Of a stretch of DNA of 40,958 nucleotides, positions 30,466 through 39,248 are shown piece by piece. Source of the DNA: Methyloceanibacter sp. (GTDB lineage Bacteria; Pseudomonadota; Alphaproteobacteria; Rhizobiales; Methyloligellaceae). The notes beneath the pieces are model-generated. The model ran no database searches. It was not told where the DNA came from and worked only from the letters and a program-made list of their open reading frames with translations. The stretch lies in contig JASJEH010000023.1 of assembly GCA_030064755.1 (NCBI GenBank), positions 1-40,958 of the forward strand. The letters run 5' to 3'. The position numbers were made by a program, and so were the translations under genes. How positions within the stretch are numbered: position 1 is the stretch's first letter; every line of letters begins with the position of its first letter.

Positions 30466-31815
30466 ATGACGGCCACAGAGGGAACGTCCCCAAAACCTGA
30501 GGTCTCGGAAACGCGCCGCAGTTGGACCGAGATCCTGTTCACCCGGAAGATGCTGGCCTGCATCTTCTTGGGCTTCAGCTCGGGCATGCCGCTCTTTGTG
30601 CTGGTGTCGCTCGTGCCTGCGTGGCTGCGCGACAACGGCGTGGACCTCGCGACCATCGGTTTGTTTGCCCTAATCGGGCTTCCATACACCTGGAAGTTCT
30701 TGTGGTCGCCGGTGATGGATCGCTTCAAGCTGCCGTTCTTAGGACGGCGGCGAGGCTGGGCTTTGCTGACGCAGGTGCTGCTTTTGATCTCGATCGGATT
30801 TCTGGGGCACTTCGACCCGGGCTCCTCGATTGAGCCGATTGTCTGGATCGTCTTCGCCGTCGCCCTGTTCAGCGCGAGCCAGGACATCGTGATCGACGCC
30901 TACCGGCGCGAGCTCCTGGCCGACGACGAACTCGGAACCGGCACCTCGTTCTGGATCAACGCCTATCGTCTGTCTGGTTTGGTGCCGGGCTCCCTGGCGC
31001 TGATCCTCGCCGATCACCTCCCCTGGTCGACTGTCTTCTGGATCACCGGGGCCTTCATGCTGATCGGCATTATCACGACCCTGCTGGTCAAGGAGGTCAG
31101 CGACGACGAGCTGGCACCGCATACGCTGCGAGAAGCGGTGATCGATCCCTTCGTCGAGTTCTTCAGCCGAGACGGCATTAAGGCTGGCCTCGCGATCCTC
31201 GCCTTCCTGTTCCTCTACAAGCTCGGGGACAACATGGCGACGGCGCTGGCGACGCCATTCTATCTGGACATGGGCTACAGCAAGACCGAGATCGGCAGCG
31301 TTGCAAAGTTCGCCGGCCTTTGGGCGGTGCTCGCCGGCGCAACAATCGGCGGTGCGGTCATGCTCAAGCTGAGCATCAACAAGGCGCTTTGGCTTTTCGG
31401 GCTCGTCCAGCTCCTGACCATCATTCCTTTTGTCTGGCTGAGCCAAGCAGGGCACACCCTCACAGGGTTGTTCATCGTGGTTAGCGGTGAGTATCTCGCG
31501 GTTGGCCTCGGCACGGTCGCCCTCACGGCGTTCATGGCGCGGGAAACCAGCAAGGCGTTTACGGCGACGCAGTTCGCTTTGTTCTCGAGTCTCATCGCCG
31601 TCCCGCGGACGTTTGCCAATGCGACGACGGGTTTCATCGTCGAGAACGTTGGCTGGACCCAGTTCTTTGTCATCTGCACGCTGCTTGCGATCCCCGGCAT
31701 GTTGATGTTGTTCATCGTAGCCCCTTGGGGCAAGGCGGATGAAACGCCCGACGAGGAAGCGCAGGAGGAAGCCCTTGAGGACGAGGCGGCCGCCGAGGGG
31801 GAGGCAAAGCCATGA
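30466..31815 (+). CDS. AmpG-family MFS transporter
   Basis: 449 aa; ACIFLGFSSGMPLFVLVSLVPAWLRDNGVDLATIGLFALIGLPYTWKFLWSPVMDRF, SASQDIVIDAYRRELL. Confidence 0.87.
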   Translation: MTATEGTSPKPEVSETRRSWTEILFTRKMLACIFLGFSSGMPLFVLVSLVPAWLRDNGVDLATIGLFALIGLPYTWKFLWSPVMDRFKLPFLGRRRGWALLTQVLLLISIGFLGHFDPGSSIEPIVWIVFAVALFSASQDIVIDAYRRELLADDELGTGTSFWINAYRLSGLVPGSLALILADHLPWSTVFWITGAFMLIGIITTLLVKEVSDDELAPHTLREAVIDPFVEFFSRDGIKAGLAILAFLFLYKLGDNMATALATPFYLDMGYSKTEIGSVAKFAGLWAVLAGATIGGAVMLKLSINKALWLFGLVQLLTIIPFVWLSQAGHTLTGLFIVVSGEYLAVGLGTVALTAFMARETSKAFTATQFALFSSLIAVPRTFANATTGFIVENVGWTQFFVICTLLAIPGMLMLFIVAPWGKADETPDEEAQEEALEDEAAAEGEAKP

Positions 31816-32042
31816 GCGATGGCGGGCGGCTCTTATGGATCGTCGGTGTCTTTGCGGCGGCGACTGTCGGCGTTCTCGCTGGAATTTGGATCGGCGGCGA
31901 GATCGAAGCAGGCGTCTACGAAGAGATCCTGACAAAGGCCAACTTGCCAGCGGAGTGCTGGGAGAGAATCACGGCCGGCGCGGAGAGCTTGGTCCGTGAA
32001 CTTGAGGGCGAGGACAAGCCCACCCCGGCTCCGGTTGAATAG
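31812..32042 (+). CDS. Small single-TM hypothetical protein
   Basis: 76 aa, start overlaps AmpG-like stop (ATGA); N-terminal TM LLWIVGVFAAATVGVLAGIWIGG. Confidence 0.65.
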   Translation: MSDGGRLLWIVGVFAAATVGVLAGIWIGGEIEAGVYEEILTKANLPAECWERITAGAESLVRELEGEDKPTPAPVE

Positions 32043-32044
32043 CG

Positions 32045-32656
32045 TCACCCGCCCATGGCTTTTCGGGCTTTGACGGCGGCGGCCAGCGTACCCTCATCGA
32101 GATAGTCAAGCTCACCGCCAATGGGCACGCCTTGCGCTAGGCGTGAAACTCGGACGTTACAATCGGCGAGCTGGTCGGTGAGGTAATGCGCCGTGGACTG
32201 ACCTTCGACCGTCGCATTGAGAGCGAGTAGGATCTCCGATACCTCCTCGGCGCGCGCCCGTTCGATCAGTTTGGGAACATTGAGGTCGTCTGGGCCAACG
32301 CCATCTAAGGGTGATAGCGTGCCGCCCAGTACATGGTAGCGTCCATTCACCACGGCCGCCCGCTCCAGCGCCCAGAGATCGCCCACCTCTTCCACGACGC
32401 AGATCAGCGAGCCATCGCGCGTCGCATCCTGACAAATCGTGCACGGGCTTTGCGTGTCGATGTTGCCGCAAATCTCGCAGGTGAGAATCGTATCGCGGGT
32501 TTCGGCGAGCGCGGCGGCTAGCGGGTCGAGTAGCTGCTCCTTCTTCTTCACGAGATGCAAGGCCGCGCGGCGAGCCGAACGGGGACCCAGTCCCGGCAAT
32601 CGCGCCAGGAGCTGTATAAGCCGCTCGATCTCGGGACCCGCCGCTGCGCGCGCCAT
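32045..32656 (-). CDS. recR: Recombination protein RecR
   Basis: [30 protein letters not shown]4 zinc finger [16 protein letters not shown], Toprim; ATG ([10 protein letters not shown]) at 32656 preferred. Confidence 0.96.
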   Translation of the reverse strand: MARAAAGPEIERLIQLLARLPGLGPRSARRAALHLVKKKEQLLDPLAAALAETRDTILTCEICGNIDTQSPCTICQDATRDGSLICVVEEVGDLWALERAAVVNGRYHVLGGTLSPLDGVGPDDLNVPKLIERARAEEVSEILLALNATVEGQSTAHYLTDQLADCNVRVSRLAQGVPIGGELDYLDEGTLAAAVKARKAMGG

Positions 32657-32826
32657 GGACAGTTTCCTCACCAACAGTTCTGCAAACGCGGGATTTCCCG
32701 CGTACTGCCGTCCGGCGTCCGGCGTCGCAATCGGCATCGCCGCTGCCAAAAACGCCGACGGCACGGCCCAGCTTAGCTGAGTCGTGCCGTCGATCTAGTT
32801 CGGAAACTGTGTGAAGGCGCCAGCGT

Positions 32827-33375
32827 TTAGGCCGCTTTCTCGATGTCTTTCTGCTCAAGATATTGCAGGAGTGTTTCCGGCGCGCTGACGCCATAGGGGT
32901 CCTCTTCATGATTGTCGGAAAGGCCAGGTTCCTCGAACCACACCTCGATGACACCATCGTTGACAACGGCCGCATAGCGCCAAGAGCGCATACCGAAGCC
33001 GAGATTCTTCTTGTCGACCAGCATGCCCATCTTGCGCGTGAACTCACCTGAACCGTCCGGGATGACCTTGACGTTCTTCAGGTTCTGGTCTTTGGCCCAC
33101 TTGTTCATGACGAAGCTGTCGTTGACGGACATGCAGTAAATGTCCTCGATGCCTAGGCCTCGGAACTTCTCGAACGAGACCTCAAAGCCCGGCAGCTGGT
33201 ATGTCGAACAGGTCGGCGTGAAAGCGCCAGGCAGTGAAAACAAGATGACGCGCTTTCCCTTAAAGTAATCGTCGGTCGTCATGTCCTGCCAACGGTAGGG
33301 ATTGGGCCCACCGACGGATTCGTCTCGCACGCGCGTGTGAAAGGTGACCTCAGGGAGTCTTGTTCCGGTGTTCAT
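32827..33375 (-). CDS. Peroxiredoxin (Prx5/AhpC-TSA-like)
   Basis: VILFSLPGAFTPTCSTYQLPGFEVSFEKFRGLGIEDIYCMSVNDSFVMNKWAKDQ; ATG (MNTGTRLPEV) at 33375. Confidence 0.93.
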   Translation of the reverse strand: MNTGTRLPEVTFHTRVRDESVGGPNPYRWQDMTTDDYFKGKRVILFSLPGAFTPTCSTYQLPGFEVSFEKFRGLGIEDIYCMSVNDSFVMNKWAKDQNLKNVKVIPDGSGEFTRKMGMLVDKKNLGFGMRSWRYAAVVNDGVIEVWFEEPGLSDNHEEDPYGVSAPETLLQYLEQKDIEKAA

Positions 33376-33655
33376 TTTTTGTCCTTCAGATGGTCTGCAA
33401 AGCTGCCGTTCAAACGACCCGTCCGCCGATCTGACTTCCGCGCGCACCTTCAGGAACTTGGCAAAAGCCACCCCGCAGCGCCGCTCGATTTAGAGCCGCG
33501 CAGGCCACCGCCTTCTGCCGCCTCGACGGTCCATTCCGTTCAAAGCTAGGATGAGAGAATCATACACCAGCTACCGCAGCGCAGCATGGTGACTTTGCGC
33601 CGCAGCACGCCGCTTACCGCACGATCGATCCCGCGCGGTTTGGACGAGAACGCAA

Positions 33656-33976
33656 CTAGAAGAGCTTAAACCCGGGTGGGATCGGCAAGCCGCCGGTGAG
33701 CGAGGCCATCTTCTCCTTCATAGATTCCTCGACCTTCACCTTCGCGTCGCCGTGGGCGGCAATGATGAGGTCCTCGAGAATCTCCGAGTCCTCCGGCTTG
33801 AGCATCGAGGAATCGATGGCAACGCCTTTCATCTCGCCCTTGCCATTCAGCGTCACGGTAACCATCCCGCCGCCAGCACGGCCCTCGCAGGTCATGGCCT
33901 CCATCTGCTCCTGCATGTCCTGCATCTTGCCCTGGAGCTGCTGTGCCTGCTTCATCATGTCCATGAAGTTCTTCAT
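33656..33976 (-). CDS. ybaB: YbaB/EbfC nucleoid-associated protein
   Basis: MKNFMDMMKQAQQLQGKMQDMQEQMEAMTCEGRAGGGMVTVTLNGKGEMKGVAIDSSML; C-term SLTGGLPIPPGFKLF. Confidence 0.95.
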   Translation of the reverse strand: MKNFMDMMKQAQQLQGKMQDMQEQMEAMTCEGRAGGGMVTVTLNGKGEMKGVAIDSSMLKPEDSEILEDLIIAAHGDAKVKVEESMKEKMASLTGGLPIPPGFKLF

Positions 33977-34058
33977 CGCGGTCCTTGTCTGTCGCGTTGC
34001 GTAATCGTTGAGACTTTGATCGATAAGACCCTGATCGATGCGGCGCCGGTCGCCATGC

Positions 34059-35870
34059 CTAGGTGGTGCCACCCCTCGTCATGACATCATCTTCGGGGGC
34101 AACGTCCGAGGTCTCATCCCCAGCCGCCGGCTCTTGTGAGATCGTGCGCACGTCCTCGATTGTGGCGTCGGGGAAGTGCCGCAGGACTTCTTGAACGGCG
34201 GGATGGGCCTGGAGCGCCTCGATCTCTTGGGCCGCCTCCGCCCGGCGCTGAGCACCCAAGGGCTCCTCGCCCTCCTGTTCGCTCGTAGACACAATCCAAA
34301 CACGGCCGGTCCAGGATTTGAGCTTCCGCATCAGCTCTTGCAACAAGTCCGGCGCGGCCAGCGGTAACGGGTTCAACGCTATATCGCCCGGCTTGAAGTG
34401 CACTAGACGCACCTGTTCTAGAAGCGCGTTCTTGAGCTTGAGATCACGCTTTGCATCCGCAAGCGCGACAACATCCTCGAGGCTCAGAGGCATCGGCAAT
34501 TCAGGCGCGGGACCTAAGTCGGACGCGTCGGCAAATCCGGGCGGTGCCGGGTTCTCGGATTCTTTGCCGCGCTGTTCTTGTCGCACTGCGGATGCCGTGA
34601 CCGGCACCTCGGGCCGCGGTGCTTCAGCGGGCGCAGCGAGCTTGGCCTCATCGCTCTTCGCCGAATCTGTCTTCGCCTCATCGGTCTTGGGCACACTTTG
34701 ACGTGCCATCTCTCCCGGCGGTGGCAGGTCCACTACATAAGCAAGGCGAACCAGCACCATGTCGGCGGCAGCGAGCGGACGCGGGCTGCTTCGCACTTCG
34801 TCATGTCCCTTGAGCAGCATCTGCCAGGCCCGCGCGAGCACCGGCATCGACAGCCGCTTGGAGAGATCCCCGATCCGGCCGCGCTCCTCTTCTCCCGCCG
34901 CGGGATCGATCCCATCGGGCCCTGCAGCCTTTGCTACGGTGACCGCGTGCACCGCATCGGCGAGGTCTGTAATGACCTGCCCAGGTTCCGCGCCATCACG
35001 ATTGAGCTGGTCCAGCGCTGAGAGCGCGCCGCCCGCATCGCCTTTCAGCACCGTTTCCAGCAAGTCAAACACCCGCCCCCGGTCCGCAAGGCCAAGGAGC
35101 GCACGGATGGTGTCTGGCTCAATCTTGCCGGACCCAAAGGCAATGGCACGGTCGAGAATGGAGAGCGCGTCGCGCACCGAGCCCTCGCCTGCGCGAGCGA
35201 TCAGCGAAAGCGCGGCTGGCTCCGCCTCCGTGCCTTCTTCCTTAGCGACATGCGCGAGATGCGTGGCCAGCGTCTCCACATCAATGCGCCTCAGATCAAA
35301 GCGCTGACAGCGTGACAAGACCGTCACGGGCACTTTGCGGATTTCTGTTGTGGCGAAGATGAACTTCACGTGCTCGGGCGGTTCCTCGAGCGTCTTTAAC
35401 AGGCCGTTGAAGGCCTGCTTGGAGAGCATATGCACCTCGTCGACAATATAGACCTTGTATCGCGCCGTGTTGGGCTTGTAGTGCGCGCTGTCGATCAGGT
35501 CGCGAATGTCGTCGATGCCTGTGTGCGAGGCAGCATCCATCTCGATCACATCAAGATGGCGGCCTTCGAGAATGGCCCGGCAGTGGACGCCCTCTTGTTG
35601 GATGTCGATCGTAGCGCCCTCGCCATCTGGCCCTTCGTAGTTTAGCGCCCGTGCGACGAGGCGAGCGGTGGTCGTCTTCCCCACCCCACGTACGCCGGTG
35701 AGCATATAGGCCTGTGCAATGCGGCCCGAAGCAAAGGCATTGCGCAACGTTCGGACCATGGGGTCCTGGCCGATGAGCTCGGCAAAAACCTTCGGCCGAT
35801 ACTTGCGCGCCAAGGCCGCATGGCTGGCGATCTCACTTCGGTTCGGGTCTTGAGCCTGGTTTTCGGACAT
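34059..35870 (-). CDS. dnaX: DNA polymerase III subunit gamma/tau
   Basis: LARKYRPKVFAELIGQDPMVRTLRNAFASGRIAQAYMLTGVRGVGKTTTARLVARALNYEG...DVIEMDAASHTGIDDIRDLID...VYIVDEVHMLSKQAFNGLLKTLEEPPEHVKFIFATTE. ATG at 35870, or GTG at 35888. Confidence 0.96.
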   Translation of the reverse strand: MSENQAQDPNRSEIASHAALARKYRPKVFAELIGQDPMVRTLRNAFASGRIAQAYMLTGVRGVGKTTTARLVARALNYEGPDGEGATIDIQQEGVHCRAILEGRHLDVIEMDAASHTGIDDIRDLIDSAHYKPNTARYKVYIVDEVHMLSKQAFNGLLKTLEEPPEHVKFIFATTEIRKVPVTVLSRCQRFDLRRIDVETLATHLAHVAKEEGTEAEPAALSLIARAGEGSVRDALSILDRAIAFGSGKIEPDTIRALLGLADRGRVFDLLETVLKGDAGGALSALDQLNRDGAEPGQVITDLADAVHAVTVAKAAGPDGIDPAAGEEERGRIGDLSKRLSMPVLARAWQMLLKGHDEVRSSPRPLAAADMVLVRLAYVVDLPPPGEMARQSVPKTDEAKTDSAKSDEAKLAAPAEAPRPEVPVTASAVRQEQRGKESENPAPPGFADASDLGPAPELPMPLSLEDVVALADAKRDLKLKNALLEQVRLVHFKPGDIALNPLPLAAPDLLQELMRKLKSWTGRVWIVSTSEQEGEEPLGAQRRAEAAQEIEALQAHPAVQEVLRHFPDATIEDVRTISQEPAAGDETSDVAPEDDVMTRGGTT

Positions 35871-36009
35871 CGGGAAAGCGGCACTCACGCCTTAGAGTCA
35901 GTCGGTGCATCAGTTGGAGCCGCCTCTCAAGCCTCCAGGCACAAGATGGCAGTGCGCGCCGAGTTTACGCGATGCACGGGACGCACGGAACAGATGCACG
36001 AAAAGAGGT

Positions 36010-36105
36010 GGGAGGCTGAACAATCAACCCGCGAAACGCTCGTTAGGGCTGCTTCCTTCCGGACCTGACCCGGTTGGCGAGGCACGCGCCTGCCGCCAAC
36101 CTCCC
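36010..36105 (-). ncRNA. ffs: Small bacterial SRP RNA (4.5S)
   Basis: Reverse complement GGGAGGTTGGCGGCAGGCGCGTGCCTCGCCAACCGGGTCAGGTCCGGAAGGAAGCAGCCCTAACGAG...GTTCAGCCTCCC; universal GGTCAGGTCCGGAAGGAAGCAGCC core and complementary GGGAGG/CCTCCC ends. Confidence 0.95.
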
Positions 36106-36220
36106 TATCCACAATATCGTGGAAGCTAGCCCTTGTGGCAAGCGGGTGCGGCACCAATCTAGCCAAGAGCGCTGGGAATCCACCCGGATGAATCGCTGGG
36201 TGAGCCGCCAGGAGGGCCCT

Positions 36221-36553
36221 ATGGATAGCAGCCAGCTTGCGATCTTCGATGCGATGCCTTTCCTCTTTTGGGCAAAGAGCGAAGACGGGCGATACGTCTG
36301 GGGCAATAGGAAAATCAACGAATTCGCCAAGCAGAACGTGCTTGGGAAGACCGACGATGACCTTCCCTGGGCCGACAACGCCGAGGCCCTCAGAGAGGAT
36401 GACCGCGAAGTCTTGCGAACAGGGAAACCCATCTTCCGTCACGAATATGTCGATCAGTCCGAGAAGGGCCAAGCCACGCTGAGCGTCTGCAAGTTTCCGG
36501 GCGTTCTGGACGGTGCGCGATGCGTGATGGGCGTCTCCTTCGTGATCGAATAG
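36221..36553 (+). CDS. Stand-alone PAS domain protein
   Basis: MDSSQLAIFDAMPFLFWAKSEDGRYVWGNRKINEFAKQNVLGKTDDDLPW...REDDREVLRTGKPIFRHEYV; AGGAGG six nt before ATG 36221; longer track ORF overlaps the SRP RNA. Confidence 0.8.
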   Translation: MDSSQLAIFDAMPFLFWAKSEDGRYVWGNRKINEFAKQNVLGKTDDDLPWADNAEALREDDREVLRTGKPIFRHEYVDQSEKGQATLSVCKFPGVLDGARCVMGVSFVIE

Positions 36554-36566
36554 GCTGCACCGGACC

Positions 36567-37376
36567 ATGACCTCCCAAACCGCAGGCGTAAACGTTCACT
36601 CCTTCACCGATATCGATGACTCAAGCTTATCGACCTACGTCGCGACCTTGGAGATTTTCGATGCGGTCCCACAGCTTCAGGAGCTGAAAGCGCTGGCTCG
36701 AGCGCGTGTCCGTCCTGGCGACGCGATCCTCGATGTGGGATGCGGATACGGAATAGAGAGTCTCCAGCTGGCTCCATTAACCCAGCCGGGCGGCAATCTG
36801 ATTGGAATCGACAAGAGCAGTGCGTTTGTCGACCTCGCCCGCAAACGTGCCGCCGACGTGACGTTGCCCGTCGATTTCCGCGTTGGCAATGCCGAGGCGC
36901 TCGCGTTTGATGACGATACCTTTGACCTATCTCGTGTCGAGCGCGTCCTCGTTTATCTGGCGGACCCGAAACAAGCTTTAAGTGAGATGCGCCGGGTAAC
37001 GAAGCCGGGCGGCACGATCGAAACGATCGAGCCAGACTTTGGCACCGATATCATCAACGTGCCGGACAGAAAGCTCGCGCGCCGAATTCGCGATTACGAA
37101 TGCGATGTGAATGTCCCGCAGGGTCTCTTGATGCGCGATATGCCCTGGATCCTAGAGGACCTCGGCTTCAACGACATCGAGATCAACACGCGTATTCTGG
37201 TCTTTCCGGAGCAGCTCGCCGTGGACTATTTCATTCAAATGGGCGCGAATGCTCAACGCGCCGGCGTCATCAGTAAAGACGAAGAGGAGGCCTGGGCCGC
37301 GGCCGTCAACGCGCTAAAGGCCGATGGGCGGCTGTTTGCCACCATTGGCTATTACCTCTTCACCGCGAAGGCCTGA
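36567..37376 (+). CDS. Class I SAM-dependent methyltransferase
   Basis: 269 aa; motif I ILDVGCGYGIESLQLAPL, NLIGIDKSSAFVDLARKRA, FRVGNAEALAFDDDTFDL, MRRVTKPGGTIETIEPD. Confidence 0.88.
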   Translation: MTSQTAGVNVHSFTDIDDSSLSTYVATLEIFDAVPQLQELKALARARVRPGDAILDVGCGYGIESLQLAPLTQPGGNLIGIDKSSAFVDLARKRAADVTLPVDFRVGNAEALAFDDDTFDLSRVERVLVYLADPKQALSEMRRVTKPGGTIETIEPDFGTDIINVPDRKLARRIRDYECDVNVPQGLLMRDMPWILEDLGFNDIEINTRILVFPEQLAVDYFIQMGANAQRAGVISKDEEEAWAAAVNALKADGRLFATIGYYLFTAKA

Positions 37377-37445
37377 CAGGGGGCCGGCGCCGAAACCACG
37401 AAGGCACTGGATCGACGTTGCGACGTTGAAGCCTTCATGCTTCGA

Positions 37446-38303
37446 CTACGCTTTCAGGGTGCGGCGAAACTGGCTCGCAGGATAGGTGCCAAGGACCCTG
37501 ACTTCACTCGTGTAGAAGTCGAGCTCCTCCATAGCGAGCTGCACGGGCCGCGCATCAGGGTGCCCTTCAATGTCGGCGTAAAACATGGTCGCGTTGAACG
37601 ATCCCTCCAACTGGTAGGATTCTAGCTTGGTCATGTTCACTCCATTCGTGGCGAAGCCTCCCAATGCCTTGTAGAGCGCAGCGGGCACGTTACGGACGCG
37701 GAAGACAAAGGTCGTCAAGACGGGACCGTTGTTGACCTTTGTCTTCACAGGCTTCGCGGACAGGATGACGAACCGTGTCGTATTGTGGGCCGCGTCCTCG
37801 ATATCCCGCTTGGCGACTTTGAGCCCGTAGATTTCGGCCGCGAGCTTTGACGCGATGGCTGCCTGAGTCGGATCGGCCGCTTCGCTGACGTGTCTCGCCG
37901 CACCGGCGGTATCGGCTTCGGTCACAGGTTGGAGCTTCAGGTTGGCGATGATCTTTCGGCATTGTCCGAGCGCCATGATGTGGCTGTGGACGGATTTGAG
38001 GCCAGCAAGCTTGGCGCCTGGCAGCGTGAGCAACTGATGCCGAATGCGCTCGAAATGCTCTCCAATGATGAAGAGGCCCGAGTCGGGCAGTAGGTGATGG
38101 ATGTCCGCTACGCGCCCGGCGACCGAGTTCTCGATTGGGATCATTGCGAGCTTCGCAGCGCCCGTCTTCACGGCGGCGAGCGCATCCTCGAAGGTGGCGC
38201 ATGGGACCGCCTCCATATCCGGATAGGCATCGTTGGCCGCCAGGTGCGAGTTGGCGCCCGGTTCTCCTTGGAAGGCGATTCGATTTGCGCGCTTCGCTGC
38301 CAT
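37446..38303 (-). CDS. pheA: Prephenate dehydratase
   Basis: RIAFQGEPGANSHLAANDAYPDMEAVPCATFEDALAAVKTGAAKLAMIPIENSVAGRVADIHHLL; ACT domain with LTKLESYQLEGSF-type motif (MTKLESYQLEGSFNATMFYADIEGH). Confidence 0.95.
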   Translation of the reverse strand: MAAKRANRIAFQGEPGANSHLAANDAYPDMEAVPCATFEDALAAVKTGAAKLAMIPIENSVAGRVADIHHLLPDSGLFIIGEHFERIRHQLLTLPGAKLAGLKSVHSHIMALGQCRKIIANLKLQPVTEADTAGAARHVSEAADPTQAAIASKLAAEIYGLKVAKRDIEDAAHNTTRFVILSAKPVKTKVNNGPVLTTFVFRVRNVPAALYKALGGFATNGVNMTKLESYQLEGSFNATMFYADIEGHPDARPVQLAMEELDFYTSEVRVLGTYPASQFRRTLKA

Positions 38304-38353
38304 CGCAGTCTTGAGCTTCTTCGTTGATCTGTAGGGGCAACGGCAGGAAATTC

Positions 38354-39091
38354 TTATGCGGTTTCAAGAATTTCGCGCGCCCGTGTGAGGTCGGCGGGAG
38401 TATCGACACCGAGCGGAACCGTGTCAACGAGACCGACATGAATGCGCATGCCGGCCTCCAGCGCGCGAAGCTGTTCGAGCTTCTCGCGCATTTCGAGCGG
38501 TGAGGGCCGAAGCCCCACAAACTGTTCTAGGGCTGCGCGACGGTAGGCGTACAGCCCGATGTGATGATAGAGCGGGCCCTCGCCATGGGGCGCGGTGGCA
38601 CGCGTAAAGTACAGGGCGTTGAGGATACCGCCGCGCGACAGCGGAGACCCGACTACCTTCACGACGTTCGGATTGGTGCGCTCTTCGTCGCGCACGATTT
38701 CCGCGGCGATCGTGCCAATGTCGGCCTCGCCGGACTCGAGGGCTTCGACGCATTTGCGAATTAGCTTGGGCTCGAGCGTCGGTAAATCTCCTTGCAGATT
38801 TACCACGACGTCAAATTGCCGCTCGGCGTCGGCTGCCTGCAGCGCCTCGTGGATTCTGTCGGACCCACTTGCATGGTCCGCGCGCGTGAGCACGGAGTCG
38901 CCACCGGCGCGGGCCACTGCGTCCTGAACCGCTTGGGAATCAGTGGCCACCAGTACAGGACCGCATCCGGCCTCGACTGCCCTGCGCCAGACGTGAACAA
39001 TCATTGGCTCGCCCGCGATCGACGCGAGCGGTTTGTCGGGCAAACGGGTCGCAGCACGCCGCGCTGGGATGACGATTATTGATTTTGTCAT
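38354..39091 (-). CDS. kdsB: 3-deoxy-manno-octulosonate cytidylyltransferase
   Basis: [34 protein letters not shown]...[14 protein letters not shown]...[15 protein letters not shown]...[11 protein letters not shown]. Confidence 0.96.
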   Translation of the reverse strand: MTKSIIVIPARRAATRLPDKPLASIAGEPMIVHVWRRAVEAGCGPVLVATDSQAVQDAVARAGGDSVLTRADHASGSDRIHEALQAADAERQFDVVVNLQGDLPTLEPKLIRKCVEALESGEADIGTIAAEIVRDEERTNPNVVKVVGSPLSRGGILNALYFTRATAPHGEGPLYHHIGLYAYRRAALEQFVGLRPSPLEMREKLEQLRALEAGMRIHVGLVDTVPLGVDTPADLTRAREILETA

Positions 39092-39248
39092 TGTTTCCCG
39101 AGTGTTAGCTTTGAAATGCCCTTTGAGACAATCTTGCCAACTACGCTGATTCTGTCAGTTGCAACAACCGGCTGCCCCTTATAGTGTCAACCCGCGTCGT
39201 AAGAGCTATTTTGAAGTAGCCTTTTTCCTGCCGGGGGGACATCGAAAC

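Noticed and set aside
36104-36112. CTATCCACA resembling a DnaA box near the SRP RNA
   Set aside because: Single site with one mismatch, no cluster, no AT-rich unwinding region.
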